From assembly GCA_039933635.1 (NCBI GenBank), contig JBDTNQ010000095.1, positions 1-17,190 of the forward strand: a stretch of DNA of 17,190 nucleotides, in the 5' to 3' direction. This DNA comes from JBDTNQ01 sp039933635. GTDB lineage: Bacteria > Acidobacteriota > Vicinamibacteria > Vicinamibacterales > SCN-69-37. The translations under genes were made by a program, and so were the position numbers. The notes below the pieces were generated by a model that did not search any database, was not told where the DNA came from, and saw only the letters and a list, made by a program, of their open reading frames with translations. Below, in pieces: positions 1-7,669 of the stretch (positions are counted from its first letter, which is position 1; the number at the start of each line of letters is the position of its first letter).

Positions 1-452
1 GCGCTTCGCAGGTCGTGGAAGCTCGCGCTGAAGTCCGCGAGATAGTCATCGTAGGTCACCGAATCCTCGAACCGGCCGATCTCGGCGAGCTGAACCGACT
101 TGTGAAATCCCACTTCGGCCTGAGCGGTCGCGACATCGAATGCGGCGTACCACGCGCCACGATCCGGGCCGCTGAACCGACTGCCGAGCGGATGCGCGTG
201 GCAGAAGCTCGCGTTGATGACCTGTGCGTGCGGCACCGCCGAAACCAGCTCCTCGAGGCCAATGCCGACGTGCTGGCGCCGTTCGGCCAGGAGTCGATCG
301 TTGGTGGCCGTGTCGAGCGCCACGATCGCGTCGAGGTGTGCCTCGTCGGCGACGATGGCCATGAGCACGCTGTCAGCGCGCGCGAGGTGACGCGATGGAA
401 TCAGCCGATGCGTGTCGAGTTGGCGGAGGAGCGTGACGGGCGGGCGGCCCAT
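1..452 (-). CDS. RES-domain toxin, 3' end cut off by window edge
   Basis: Read from the ATG at 452-450, the minus strand gives an open protein of about 150 residues that runs off the left edge. It begins MGRPPVTLLRQLDTHRLIPS and contains RFSGPDRGAWYAAFD followed by a Glu in ATAQAEVGF. This is the RES-domain pattern (Arg, Ser and Glu, with the GxWY stretch). RES toxins of the type II Xre-RES systems degrade cellular NAD+ (family knowledge; activity not visible here). The start overlaps the stop of the upstream antitoxin gene as TGATG, so translation is probably coupled and transcription shared. The length visible is near that of a whole RES domain, so only the C-terminal end should be missing. 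I am confident of the family because the preceding gene is its usual partner. Cognate pairing is inferred from adjacency. Confidence 0.87.
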   Translation of the reverse strand, partial: MGRPPVTLLRQLDTHRLIPSRHLARADSVLMAIVADEAHLDAIVALDTATNDRLLAERRQHVGIGLEELVSAVPHAQVINASFCHAHPLGSRFSGPDRGAWYAAFDVATAQAEVGFHKSVQLAEIGRFEDSVTYDDYLADFSASFHDLRS

Positions 453-886
453 CACCCGGCGCGGCGGGCGTCGACCAGCCGCCGCACTGTCTGCATGGCC
501 GGGAGTCCGCCGCGAATCATGTACGCCAGCGGCGTCTGCCCGCCGAACATCGGGTTCTGGTTCGGCAACTGCACCCACTGATCGGCAAGCGCGTCACCGT
601 GCAGGATTCGTAAGCCCTTGAAGATGCCGATGAGGTACGAAATACGCGTCAGCCGGTCGGCGTCGAGAAGCTTGCCGGGGGCGCGCTTCATTTCGTAGAA
701 GGGCCCGTTGGTGACGCCGCCAAGCAACGCGCGAGCATCCTCGTCACGCACCGCCCACAGGCCCATAATCTTGAAGAACGCCGAAAGGCCGGGCCCCGAG
801 AGGCGGGCCCGTTCCTCACGCACGGTCAGGTCCGGCGGCAAATCTGGCCGGTGCCTGGTGACCGGATAACGAAGGGGATGGGCCAC
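452..886 (-). CDS. Xre/MbcA/ParS-type antitoxin (DUF2384 toxin-binding domain)
   Basis: 144 residues from a GTG start at 886-884, chosen because AGGAG lies 8 nt upstream on the minus strand. The N-terminal two thirds (LSGPGLSAFFKIMGLW, then ARALLGG and FYEMK) fits the Xre-like helix-turn-helix of this family. The C-terminal part (RISYLIGIFKGLRIL, then PNQNPMFGGQTPLAYMIRGG and VRRLVDARR) is the toxin-binding domain formerly called DUF2384. Such antitoxins neutralise the RES toxin by direct binding and usually repress their own operon (family knowledge). The gene is first in a two-gene operon with the RES toxin. A palindrome overlapping its -10 box and ribosome binding site gives an obvious place for that autorepression (inference). 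Confidence 0.9.
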   Translation of the reverse strand: MAHPLRYPVTRHRPDLPPDLTVREERARLSGPGLSAFFKIMGLWAVRDEDARALLGGVTNGPFYEMKRAPGKLLDADRLTRISYLIGIFKGLRILHGDALADQWVQLPNQNPMFGGQTPLAYMIRGGLPAMQTVRRLVDARRAG

Positions 887-892
887 AACGAT

Positions 893-922
893 GACTCCTG
901 TTCAGGAGTCTATTTTCTCCTG
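893..922 (-). promoter_or_regulatory. Palindromic operator of the Xre-RES operon
   Basis: Positions 893-910 are a perfect 8+8 inverted repeat with a two-base centre (GACTCCTG TT CAGGAGTC). A third copy of the half-site CTCCTG stands at 917-922, with its first base 22 bases, about two helical turns, from that of the CTCCTG at 895-900. The array overlaps the -10 box, part of the spacer and the ribosome binding site, since the AGGAG that serves the antitoxin is itself one of the half-sites. Binding by the antitoxin's HTH is inferred from position and from the autoregulation usual for type II antitoxins. Confidence 0.6.
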
Positions 923-935
923 CCACAGGCGTCAA
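907..935 (-). promoter_or_regulatory. Sigma70-type promoter of the Xre-RES operon
   Basis: On the minus strand TTGACG (935-930) is followed after exactly 17 bases by TAGACT (912-907). Transcription would start near position 900, leaving a leader of about 14 bases that just contains AGGAG before the GTG at 886. This is the best -35/-10 pair in the window. The start site itself is inferred. Confidence 0.6.
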
Positions 936-1224
936 GTCGCGGGTCGCTGCCGGCCGCGGGCATCGCCGCGCACGAGCGGGAGGCCTACGACTGTTCGACC
1001 ACCAAGCTCACGCCTTCTTTGCACTATCAGCAGCCCTTCGGCGCATACTCGTACAGTCTCGAGGTGCCCGATCGGTCCGACCCGCAACGGACGGCGTCGA
1101 TCCCGTGGCACAGCCCCCCAGCAGACGAAGGACCCTCTCGCCTCCGGCACTCACGCCGGCCGTCGTACACGTCACACACCGCACGTCCCTTGCCTGCGCG
1201 CGGGGACGCCAGACAAGGACCGGA
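936..1224. other. Intergenic region upstream of the hybrid kinase
   Basis: No gene is supported here. Open frames exist on both strands but their translations are Arg/Ser/Pro-rich and resemble no family. The plus strand carries GTACAGT at 1051-1057, a possible -10 element far (about 170 bases) from the kinase start. AAGGA at 1215-1219, 5 bases before ATG 1225, is the ribosome binding site that decides the kinase start. The kinase frame is open further left to 1105, but that extension is low-complexity and not family-like. Confidence 0.5.
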
Positions 1225-4200
1225 ATGCAGGCGCCAGCACTTCCACCCGACGAGCACGCGCGTCTCGACGCCCTTCGTGGCCACGAGCTGCTCGACACGC
1301 TGCCCGAGCGGGCCTTTGACGATCTCACCACACTGGCGACGCAAATCTGCGACGCGCCGATCTCGATGATTTCGCTCGTCGACGAGGAGCGGCAGTGGTT
1401 CAAGTCGAAGATTGGCATCCCCGTCAACGAGACGCCACGCGATGTCTCCTTCTGCGGCCACGCCATCCTGCAATCGGATGTGTTCGTGATTCCCGATGCC
1501 ACCTGTGACCCGCGCTTCGCCGACAACCCGTGGGTCACCGGCGATCTGCACGTGCGTTTCTACGCGGGCGCGCCGCTCGTTGATTCGGACGGGCACCGTC
1601 TGGGCACGCTCTGCCTCATGGATCGCCGTACGCGGCAGCTGACGCGCAGGCAGGAAGAGGCACTCCGCGCCCTGAGCCGCCAGGTCGTCGCGCAAATCAA
1701 CCTGCGACGCCAGGCTCGGGACCTCCATGAAAGTGAAGCCCGCCTGCGGCTCGTGACCGACAACGCGCTTGTCGGGCTCGTGATCGTCAACGATGACCGG
1801 CGTTTCACGTACGCGAACAGCGCCTATCTGGAAATCCTCGGCCTGCCGCCCGCACCGCTGATCGGCAAGCGCGTCGCCGACGTGCTCGGGCCCATGTACG
1901 ACGGGCAGGTGCGCGCGAGGCTGGACCGCGCCTTCGCTGGTGAGCGCATCGCCTACGAGCTGCGGCGGCGCATACCACGCGGGGAAACCGTCACCCTGGT
2001 CCGCTTCGAGCCGACGGACATCCCCGGCGGCGGGCGCGTCGTTATCGTCGTCATGACCGATATCACGGCACAGAAGGATGCGGCGACGGCGTCTCGCCGG
2101 ATGGCGGCCATCGTGGAGTCGTCCGATGACGCCATCATTGGGAAAGATTTGAATGGTGTCGTCACGAGCTGGAATCGCGGCGCCGAGAACGTGTTTGGCT
2201 ACACGGCGGCGGAGATGGTCGGGGACTCCCTGCTGAAACTCGTGCCGCCGGAGAGGCTTCTGGAAGAGGACGCCATCCTCGCGCGCATTCGCCGAGGCGA
2301 GAGCGTCGAACACATGGACACCGTCCGGCGTGCCAAGGACGGACGCCTGCTGAACGTCTCGGTCACCTCGTCACCGATTCGCGACGATGCGGGCGTCGTG
2401 ATTGGTGCGTCGAAGGTTGCCCGCGACGTCACCGCGGAACGGCGCGACGCCGATCGGCTACGCGAGCGTGAGGAGCAGCTCCGGCTGTACGCCGAACACA
2501 GCCCTGTCGCCGTGGCCATGTTCGATTGCGAGATGCGCTACTGCGTGGCCAGCCGAAGCTGGCTGGAGGATTTCCACCTCGGCGATCGCGACATTGTCGG
2601 CCTCTGTCACTACGACGTGTTTCCCGACATTCCCGAGCGGTGGCGCGAGATCCACCGGCGTTGCCTGGCCGGGGCCATCGAAACATGTCACGAGGATCCC
2701 TTCGTCCGCGCTGACGGCCAGACGTACTGGTTGCGCTGGGCGATTCGCCCGTGGCACATAAGCAGCGGACCCATCGGCGGAATCATCGTGTTCTGCGAAG
2801 ACATCACCGCCCGCAAGGACGCTGAGACGGCGGTGCATACGACGGCAGAACGGACGCGTTTTGCCCTCGAGAGCGCCGGTGTTGGTATCTGGGATGCCGA
2901 CTACACGACAGGCGTTGTCCGGTGGTCAGAGATCCTCGAACGTCACGCCGGCTTGGGGCCCGGCACGTTCGGCGGGACATTCGACGACTTCATCACGCTC
3001 ATTCACCCGGACGACCGCGCTGCCACGCAGCAGGCATTCACCACGGCGATGCAGTCAGGTCCCGATTTCTCGCTTCAACATCGCTTCGTCCGCCCGGACG
3101 GCAGCGTGCGCTGGATGACCGGCGCCGGACGCGTGCAGCACAATCTGGGCGGCGAGCCTATCCGCGCGATCGGCATCTTGCTCGATGTGACCGCGAGACA
3201 CACGCTCGAAGCGCAGTACCAGCAGGCGCAGAAGATGGAGGCGATCGGCCGGCTCGCGGGTGGCATCGCGCACGACTTCAACAATCTGCTCACGGCCATC
3301 CTCGGATACAGCGACCTGGCGCTGGGCACCCTGGCAGACGACGACCAGCTGCGCGGCGACATCATGGAAATCCACAAGGCCGGCACGAGTGCGGCCGTCC
3401 TCACGCGCCAGCTGCTCGCCTTCAGCCGCAAGGAGATCATCGAACCGTCGCTGCTCGACATCAACGACGTCATCAGCGCAATTAACCCGATGCTCGGCCG
3501 CCTGATCGGCAAGGACGTGAAGATTGTCCTCCTTCTGTCGTCCGCGCCGGCCATCATCATGGCGGACCGTGGTCAGGTGGAACAGGTGCTGATGAATCTG
3601 GTCATCAACGCACACGACGCGATGCCGAAGGGCGGCACCCTCACGATTCAGAGCGAGCACGTCCGCCTCGACGAGCACTACACGCAAGCGCACTTTGCGA
3701 CGACGCCTGGAGCGTACGTCGCGCTGACCGTTTCGGATACCGGCGTGGGCATCACCGCTGACGCTCAAGCCCACCTGTTCGAGCCGTTCTTCACGACCAA
3801 GGAGGTCGGCAAAGGCACGGGTCTCGGCCTCGCCACGGTTCACGGCATCGTGGCGCGCTGTGGCGGCAGCGTCGGCGTCTACAGCGAGCTCGGTACGGGG
3901 ACGTCCTTCAAGGTCTATTTCCCGAGTGCTGAAGGCGTGCTGGCTTCGGTCGACTCCGCCGACATGGCAGAGTCTTCCCGTGTGGTGCCGGCGACGGTGC
4001 TCGTGGTCGAGGACGCGCCAAACATCGGCGGGTTGGCACGACGGCTGCTCGAGTCACAGGGCTACACCGTGCTGCTGGCCGCGACAGCGGAACAGGCGGT
4101 GGGTCTCTTCGACGCCAATGTCTCCGTGGCCTTGCTGCTCACGGACGTGGTCATGCCTGGCACGAGCGGGCCCGAACTGGCGGCGCTCTTCACCGCGCGA

Positions 4201-4350
4201 CGGCCCGACCTGAAGGTGATCTACATGTCCGGCTACACCGAAGATGTGATCGTCCAGCACGGCGTGCTGAAGCCCGGGGTGACGTTCATCCATAAACCGT
4301 TTACGTCGGATACGCTCCTGCGAAAGGTGCGGGACGCCCTGGAACCGTGA
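1225..4350 (+). CDS. GAF-PASx4 hybrid sensor histidine kinase with receiver domain
   Basis: 1041 residues from ATG 1225, preceded by AAGGA at 5 nt. The reading frame opens further upstream, but this Met (MQAPALPPDEHARLDAL) is where GAF-family similarity begins. Domains, approximate residues: GAF 20-160; PAS 169-285, 293-402, 418-530 and 545-659; HisKA 670-735 with the phospho-acceptor His683 in IAHDFNN; HATPase 775-902 with N795 (INAHDAM), D838 (DTGVGI) and G864 (GTGLGL); receiver 924-1040 with phospho-acceptor Asp974 (LLTDVVMPG) and Lys1024 (HKPF). There is no transmembrane segment, so it should sense a cytoplasmic signal. All catalytic motifs are intact. Autophosphorylation on His and transfer to the internal Asp is the family reaction. 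The ligand is unknown, the receiver carries no output domain, and no separate response regulator lies next to it, so the phosphorelay partner is elsewhere. Confidence 0.93.
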   Translation: MQAPALPPDEHARLDALRGHELLDTLPERAFDDLTTLATQICDAPISMISLVDEERQWFKSKIGIPVNETPRDVSFCGHAILQSDVFVIPDATCDPRFADNPWVTGDLHVRFYAGAPLVDSDGHRLGTLCLMDRRTRQLTRRQEEALRALSRQVVAQINLRRQARDLHESEARLRLVTDNALVGLVIVNDDRRFTYANSAYLEILGLPPAPLIGKRVADVLGPMYDGQVRARLDRAFAGERIAYELRRRIPRGETVTLVRFEPTDIPGGGRVVIVVMTDITAQKDAATASRRMAAIVESSDDAIIGKDLNGVVTSWNRGAENVFGYTAAEMVGDSLLKLVPPERLLEEDAILARIRRGESVEHMDTVRRAKDGRLLNVSVTSSPIRDDAGVVIGASKVARDVTAERRDADRLREREEQLRLYAEHSPVAVAMFDCEMRYCVASRSWLEDFHLGDRDIVGLCHYDVFPDIPERWREIHRRCLAGAIETCHEDPFVRADGQTYWLRWAIRPWHISSGPIGGIIVFCEDITARKDAETAVHTTAERTRFALESAGVGIWDADYTTGVVRWSEILERHAGLGPGTFGGTFDDFITLIHPDDRAATQQAFTTAMQSGPDFSLQHRFVRPDGSVRWMTGAGRVQHNLGGEPIRAIGILLDVTARHTLEAQYQQAQKMEAIGRLAGGIAHDFNNLLTAILGYSDLALGTLADDDQLRGDIMEIHKAGTSAAVLTRQLLAFSRKEIIEPSLLDINDVISAINPMLGRLIGKDVKIVLLLSSAPAIIMADRGQVEQVLMNLVINAHDAMPKGGTLTIQSEHVRLDEHYTQAHFATTPGAYVALTVSDTGVGITADAQAHLFEPFFTTKEVGKGTGLGLATVHGIVARCGGSVGVYSELGTGTSFKVYFPSAEGVLASVDSADMAESSRVVPATVLVVEDAPNIGGLARRLLESQGYTVLLAATAEQAVGLFDANVSVALLLTDVVMPGTSGPELAALFTARRPDLKVIYMSGYTEDVIVQHGVLKPGVTFIHKPFTSDTLLRKVRDALEP

Positions 4351-4367
4351 GCGGGCGCAGCGCGGAT

Positions 4368-5714
4368 TCAGCGTGCCAGAGCAAACACCAGCATGTACGC
4401 GTGGGCAACGACGACCAGCACCACGAGCAGGATCCTGGTCACCAACGCGACGGAGGGAAGTCGGCGGGTCAGCCACGCCTGGCCGATGAGGGCAAACACC
4501 ACGCCGATCGGCAGCAGCCCGAGCAGATACTTGGTCTTGAGCGCCCAACGCACCTGCGGCAGAAACCACCAGACGTAGGTGGCGAGCACAACCGCGGTGA
4601 AGACGAGCAGCGGGCGCACCGTCCGGCGGCGCGCGCTCACGATGACGCCGAGCAGGGCCAACAGTTCCGGCACAAAGCCCAGGACGACGAGGGTCATGGT
4701 GAGCGGTACGGGAACGTTGCGCGTCGGATAGATGTGATCCGGATCGCCGTGCCGGCCGCGCACGGTAAACAGACTCATGTCGCTCCAGACCTGCGCGTGG
4801 AGCGTGGTCAGCACGCTCCGATAGACCGGAAAGTCCGTCAGTTGACCCGCCGGCGCATCTCGGCCGTATAACGTGCTGAGTGCGCCGAGTCTAATCGACA
4901 TGAACTGATAGCGGTCGTGCGCCGGACGTGCCGCCACCGTAAACCCTTCGGCCGCTGAACCGTTCGCAAACATCAGCGTGCCGTAGCGGCGGTAGTTGTC
5001 GACGTACTTCCACCCACCGATCGCCAACGCGAGAAACAGCACCGTCGCGCCACGACGCACCGTGGCTGTGCGATTGGGGCCTTCAATGAAACGCACGCCG
5101 ATGAGCACGGCAGCGGTCAGCAGCGCAATGAGACCACTGTATTTAGTGGCCATGGCCAGGCCGACCAACAGACCCAGCCCAACGGCATCGGCGGCCCGAA
5201 ACGAACCCGGTCGACCGAAGACTCTCGTGGCGTGGAAGGTGAAGCCACTCAGCAGCGCCGCAACGAGGACGTCGGCGTCCGGTCCATCCGACACGATGAA
5301 CAGGATCGGTGCCGTCAGAAGCAGGCAGACGCCCGCGGCGAGCGACCCTCGTCGGCAGCCGAACAAACGCAGCAGCCGTACGCCGTAGTAAACGAGCATG
5401 CCAACCGACAGCAGCGCTTCGCCGGCCATCATCCGCCACGCCAGGTCGTCGCCGCCGGGATCCAGCCACGCGCCGACCGCATAGAACGGCCATCCAAGCC
5501 AGTAGAAGAGTGGCGGGTGGTAACACTGCCAACAGTCTGTGGAGAGTGGCAGGTGGCCTTGCGCGTAGAGACGCGCGACGCCGTCCTGGTAGAAATCCCA
5601 CACGTACCCGCTGGCCGGGCCGTTGAGAATCAGGAGGACGCGCAAAATGACCGCGAAGCCGGCACAGACGATCAGGACGTCGCGCCAATGGGTGTCGAGC
5701 CAGCGCCGATTCAC
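4368..5714 (-). CDS. GT-C fold / family 39-like membrane glycosyltransferase
   Basis: 448 residues from GTG 5714. The in-frame upstream sequence offers no better start, and no Shine-Dalgarno is visible. The protein is mostly hydrophobic, with around ten membrane segments starting at about residue 12. The first external loop has acidic residues D40 and D44 in YVWDFYQDG, the place where GT-C enzymes keep their DxD-like catalytic pair. The motif CYHPPLFYWLGWPFY follows, typical of PMT/ArnT-like proteins. Such enzymes move a sugar from a polyprenyl-phosphate donor to an acceptor on the outer face of the membrane (family knowledge); acceptor and sugar cannot be told here. It converges on the kinase with only 17 bases between the stop codons and no visible terminator. 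It diverges from the secreted-protein gene at 5787. Confidence 0.75.
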   Translation of the reverse strand: MNRRWLDTHWRDVLIVCAGFAVILRVLLILNGPASGYVWDFYQDGVARLYAQGHLPLSTDCWQCYHPPLFYWLGWPFYAVGAWLDPGGDDLAWRMMAGEALLSVGMLVYYGVRLLRLFGCRRGSLAAGVCLLLTAPILFIVSDGPDADVLVAALLSGFTFHATRVFGRPGSFRAADAVGLGLLVGLAMATKYSGLIALLTAAVLIGVRFIEGPNRTATVRRGATVLFLALAIGGWKYVDNYRRYGTLMFANGSAAEGFTVAARPAHDRYQFMSIRLGALSTLYGRDAPAGQLTDFPVYRSVLTTLHAQVWSDMSLFTVRGRHGDPDHIYPTRNVPVPLTMTLVVLGFVPELLALLGVIVSARRRTVRPLLVFTAVVLATYVWWFLPQVRWALKTKYLLGLLPIGVVFALIGQAWLTRRLPSVALVTRILLVVLVVVAHAYMLVFALAR

Positions 5715-5786
5715 ACGGACATGGTATCCGCGCGCCGTGGCACAACAATTGGTATCCTCTCAGCGACTCCCCAACATCCGCCGCCC
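5715..5786. promoter_or_regulatory. Divergent promoter region with repeated TGGTATCC
   Basis: The 72-base gap between the glycosyltransferase and the secreted-repeat gene holds two direct copies of TGGTATCC (5722-5729 and 5750-5757). Read on the minus strand, the first copy supplies TACCAT (5726-5721) exactly 6 bases before GTG 5714, with TTGTTG (5748-5743) 16 bases further up as a weak -35. Read on the plus strand, the second supplies TATCCT (5753-5758), 28 bases before ATG 5787. Assignment as -10 boxes is by pattern only. Confidence 0.4.
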
Positions 5787-7619
5787 ATGACACCCAGACG
5801 TGCCGCGCATGGACTCTCGGCTGTGGTCACAGCGATTCTGCTGCTGACGACCGGAGGTGCGGCCCAGACACCCCGGGACGTGACCGGGCGCGCGAGCGAA
5901 ACGCCGCCAGGATCGGCTTCGATTTCGGGCGTCGTGATCGCGGCCGACTCGGGACGCCCACTCCGACGAGCGCGACTCACGTTGAACGGTCTGTTGCCAG
6001 GAGCGGGCAATGGCGCATCCTCGACGAGGAGCGTCGTCAGCGACGACCAGGGCCGTTTCACGTTTGAGGCCCTGACCGCGGGTCAGTTCACACTGGACGC
6101 CAGCCACGACCAATTCCTGTCGACCAGTTACGGACAGCGCAAGGCTGGGCGTCCGGGCACTCCGATCGACCTCGGAGCCACGCAGCGTCTGCGTCTCACG
6201 GTACCGATGACCCGTGGCGGCGTCATCACGGGCTCGGTCGTCGACGATCTCGGCGAGCCGCTGATGAACGCCCGCGTGCGCGCCATGCGTTTTGTCCTGG
6301 TCAACGGATTTCGCCGACTGCGATCGGCAAGTGAGGTGCGAACAGACGATCGTGGGATCTACCGCATCTTCGGTCTGGAGCCGGGTGAGTACCTGGTCTC
6401 GGGCGCCATGCCTCTCTCCGCGTACGGCTACCAAACGATCTCAATGGAAGATGTCATCGTCCGAAGCAGCACGGGCGACGACTTCGTCCCGGCACTGGAA
6501 GGGCTGCAATCGGACTTCCTGATCAGCGTCCCCGGCCGCGTCAATCTCGCGCCAACGTTCTATCCCGGCGTCACCACGGCTGGGTCCGCCCTGCGCATCG
6601 CGGTCGAGGGCGGGACCGAGCGCAGCGGCGTGGACATCCGCATTCTGCCCATCCGCACCGGGACCATTGAGGGGATTGTCAGCGGCGCTCCGGGAGCGAA
6701 CGTCCCCGTGCAAGTCCTCCTGCAGAACACCGACGCGTCCGCGGAACAGACGGCCCAGTCGACCACGGCCAGTCCGACAGGACAGTTCACGCTGCCAGGA
6801 GTACTCCCCGGCTCGTACATTGTGTACGCGCAGACGCTGCCATCGCCGCAGGCGATGCCGCCGAATGGCGGCGAGGCCATGGTGGCCTTCGGCGACGTGC
6901 GGCGGACAAGTTTCGTGCGGATGCACGGACGGACGCCTGTGACGGTCGATGGCGAGGATCCGGCCACGATCGTGATCACGCTGGCGCCTGGCCGCCAGAT
7001 CGCTGGCCACGTGACCTTCGCGCTGCCTCAACGCACGGGCCGCGGCCCCGCGACGACCATCTCGATTGTGCCGCTTCCACAGAATCCGCAGTTGCCGGCC
7101 TTCAACACCTCGCCGCAGGTCGACGTCGATGCCGACGGCAACTTCACCCTTCCCGGAATCAGGCCGGGCCGCTACGTCCTGCGCGCATCGGGGCCGGGCA
7201 CGTTGAAGTCCGTCCTGCTGAATGGACTGGACACGCTGGACTCAGGCCTCGAAGTGACCGAAGACACGGACGTCAGCGGCGTCGAGCTGACGTTGACCGA
7301 TCGCGTGAGTACCTTGTCCGGCACCATCGTGAACGGCGACGGCCGGCCCGCGACAGACAACACGATCGTCGTCGCGCCAACGAACGCGAACCTGTGGCGG
7401 AACGGCTCGCGCCGGATTCTCACGACGAGGCCGGCAACGGACGGACGTTACGCCATGCGTGGCCTTCCCCCGGGTGAGTACTATCTGGCGGCCGTGACCG
7501 ACATCGAGGCCGGCGAGCAGTTCGATCCGGAGTTCCTTCGCGCGCTGGTGGGCGCGGCGGTCACGGTCACGATCATGGACGGCGCCAACACGACGCAGAA
7601 TCTGAAGGTCGCGCAGTAA
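5787..7619 (+). CDS. Secreted protein with carboxypeptidase-regulatory-like repeats
   Basis: 610 residues from ATG 5787. The frame is open further upstream, but only this start gives a proper signal peptide (MTPRRAAHGLSAVVTAILLL then TTGGAAQ, cleavage near residue 26). The mature part is a chain of beta-sandwich modules of the CarboxypepD_reg (transthyretin-like) kind, recognisable by repeated G-x-V-x-x-x-x-G-x-P-x-x-x-A openings (SGVVIAADSGRPLRRARLTL; TGSVVDDLGEPLMNARV) and G-x-F/Y-x-L-x-G-x-x-P-G-x-Y closings (GQFTLPGVLPGSYIV; GNFTLPGIRPGRYVL; GRYAMRGLPPGEYYL). These modules are structural or carbohydrate/protein-binding. No catalytic domain is visible. It probably leads a two-gene unit with the exported protein 50 bases downstream. 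Large families of such proteins are common in Acidobacteriota. The exact role is unknown. Confidence 0.82.
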   Translation: MTPRRAAHGLSAVVTAILLLTTGGAAQTPRDVTGRASETPPGSASISGVVIAADSGRPLRRARLTLNGLLPGAGNGASSTRSVVSDDQGRFTFEALTAGQFTLDASHDQFLSTSYGQRKAGRPGTPIDLGATQRLRLTVPMTRGGVITGSVVDDLGEPLMNARVRAMRFVLVNGFRRLRSASEVRTDDRGIYRIFGLEPGEYLVSGAMPLSAYGYQTISMEDVIVRSSTGDDFVPALEGLQSDFLISVPGRVNLAPTFYPGVTTAGSALRIAVEGGTERSGVDIRILPIRTGTIEGIVSGAPGANVPVQVLLQNTDASAEQTAQSTTASPTGQFTLPGVLPGSYIVYAQTLPSPQAMPPNGGEAMVAFGDVRRTSFVRMHGRTPVTVDGEDPATIVITLAPGRQIAGHVTFALPQRTGRGPATTISIVPLPQNPQLPAFNTSPQVDVDADGNFTLPGIRPGRYVLRASGPGTLKSVLLNGLDTLDSGLEVTEDTDVSGVELTLTDRVSTLSGTIVNGDGRPATDNTIVVAPTNANLWRNGSRRILTTRPATDGRYAMRGLPPGEYYLAAVTDIEAGEQFDPEFLRALVGAAVTVTIMDGANTTQNLKVAQ

Positions 7620-7669
7620 CCCTGCCCTGGGCCTGCATGTCGAGGGCTCGACGAAAGAACAGAGGATTC

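Noticed and set aside
1105..1224. N-terminal extension of the kinase by 40 codons
   Set aside because: Frame is open, but the residues are low-complexity and unlike the family; ATG 1225 has AAGGA at 5 bases and begins the GAF similarity.
1027..2313. Open frame of 428 codons on the minus strand, antisense to the hybrid kinase
   Set aside because: It is the shadow of the kinase's codon bias in GC-rich DNA: the translation is Arg/Asp/His-rich with no recognisable motif, while the plus-strand frame has every kinase motif intact.
3055..3843. 262-codon minus-strand frame inside the kinase
   Set aside because: Antisense to the HisKA/HATPase region; no family features and composition typical of a shadow frame.
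4347..4871. Plus-strand frame antisense to the end of the glycosyltransferase
   Set aside because: Gln/His/Arg-rich translation without hydrophobic core; the minus-strand protein has clear membrane segments there.
5232..5786. Long N-terminal extension of the secreted repeat protein
   Set aside because: The extension is antisense to the glycosyltransferase and is Arg/Gln-rich; ATG 5787 starts a normal signal peptide.
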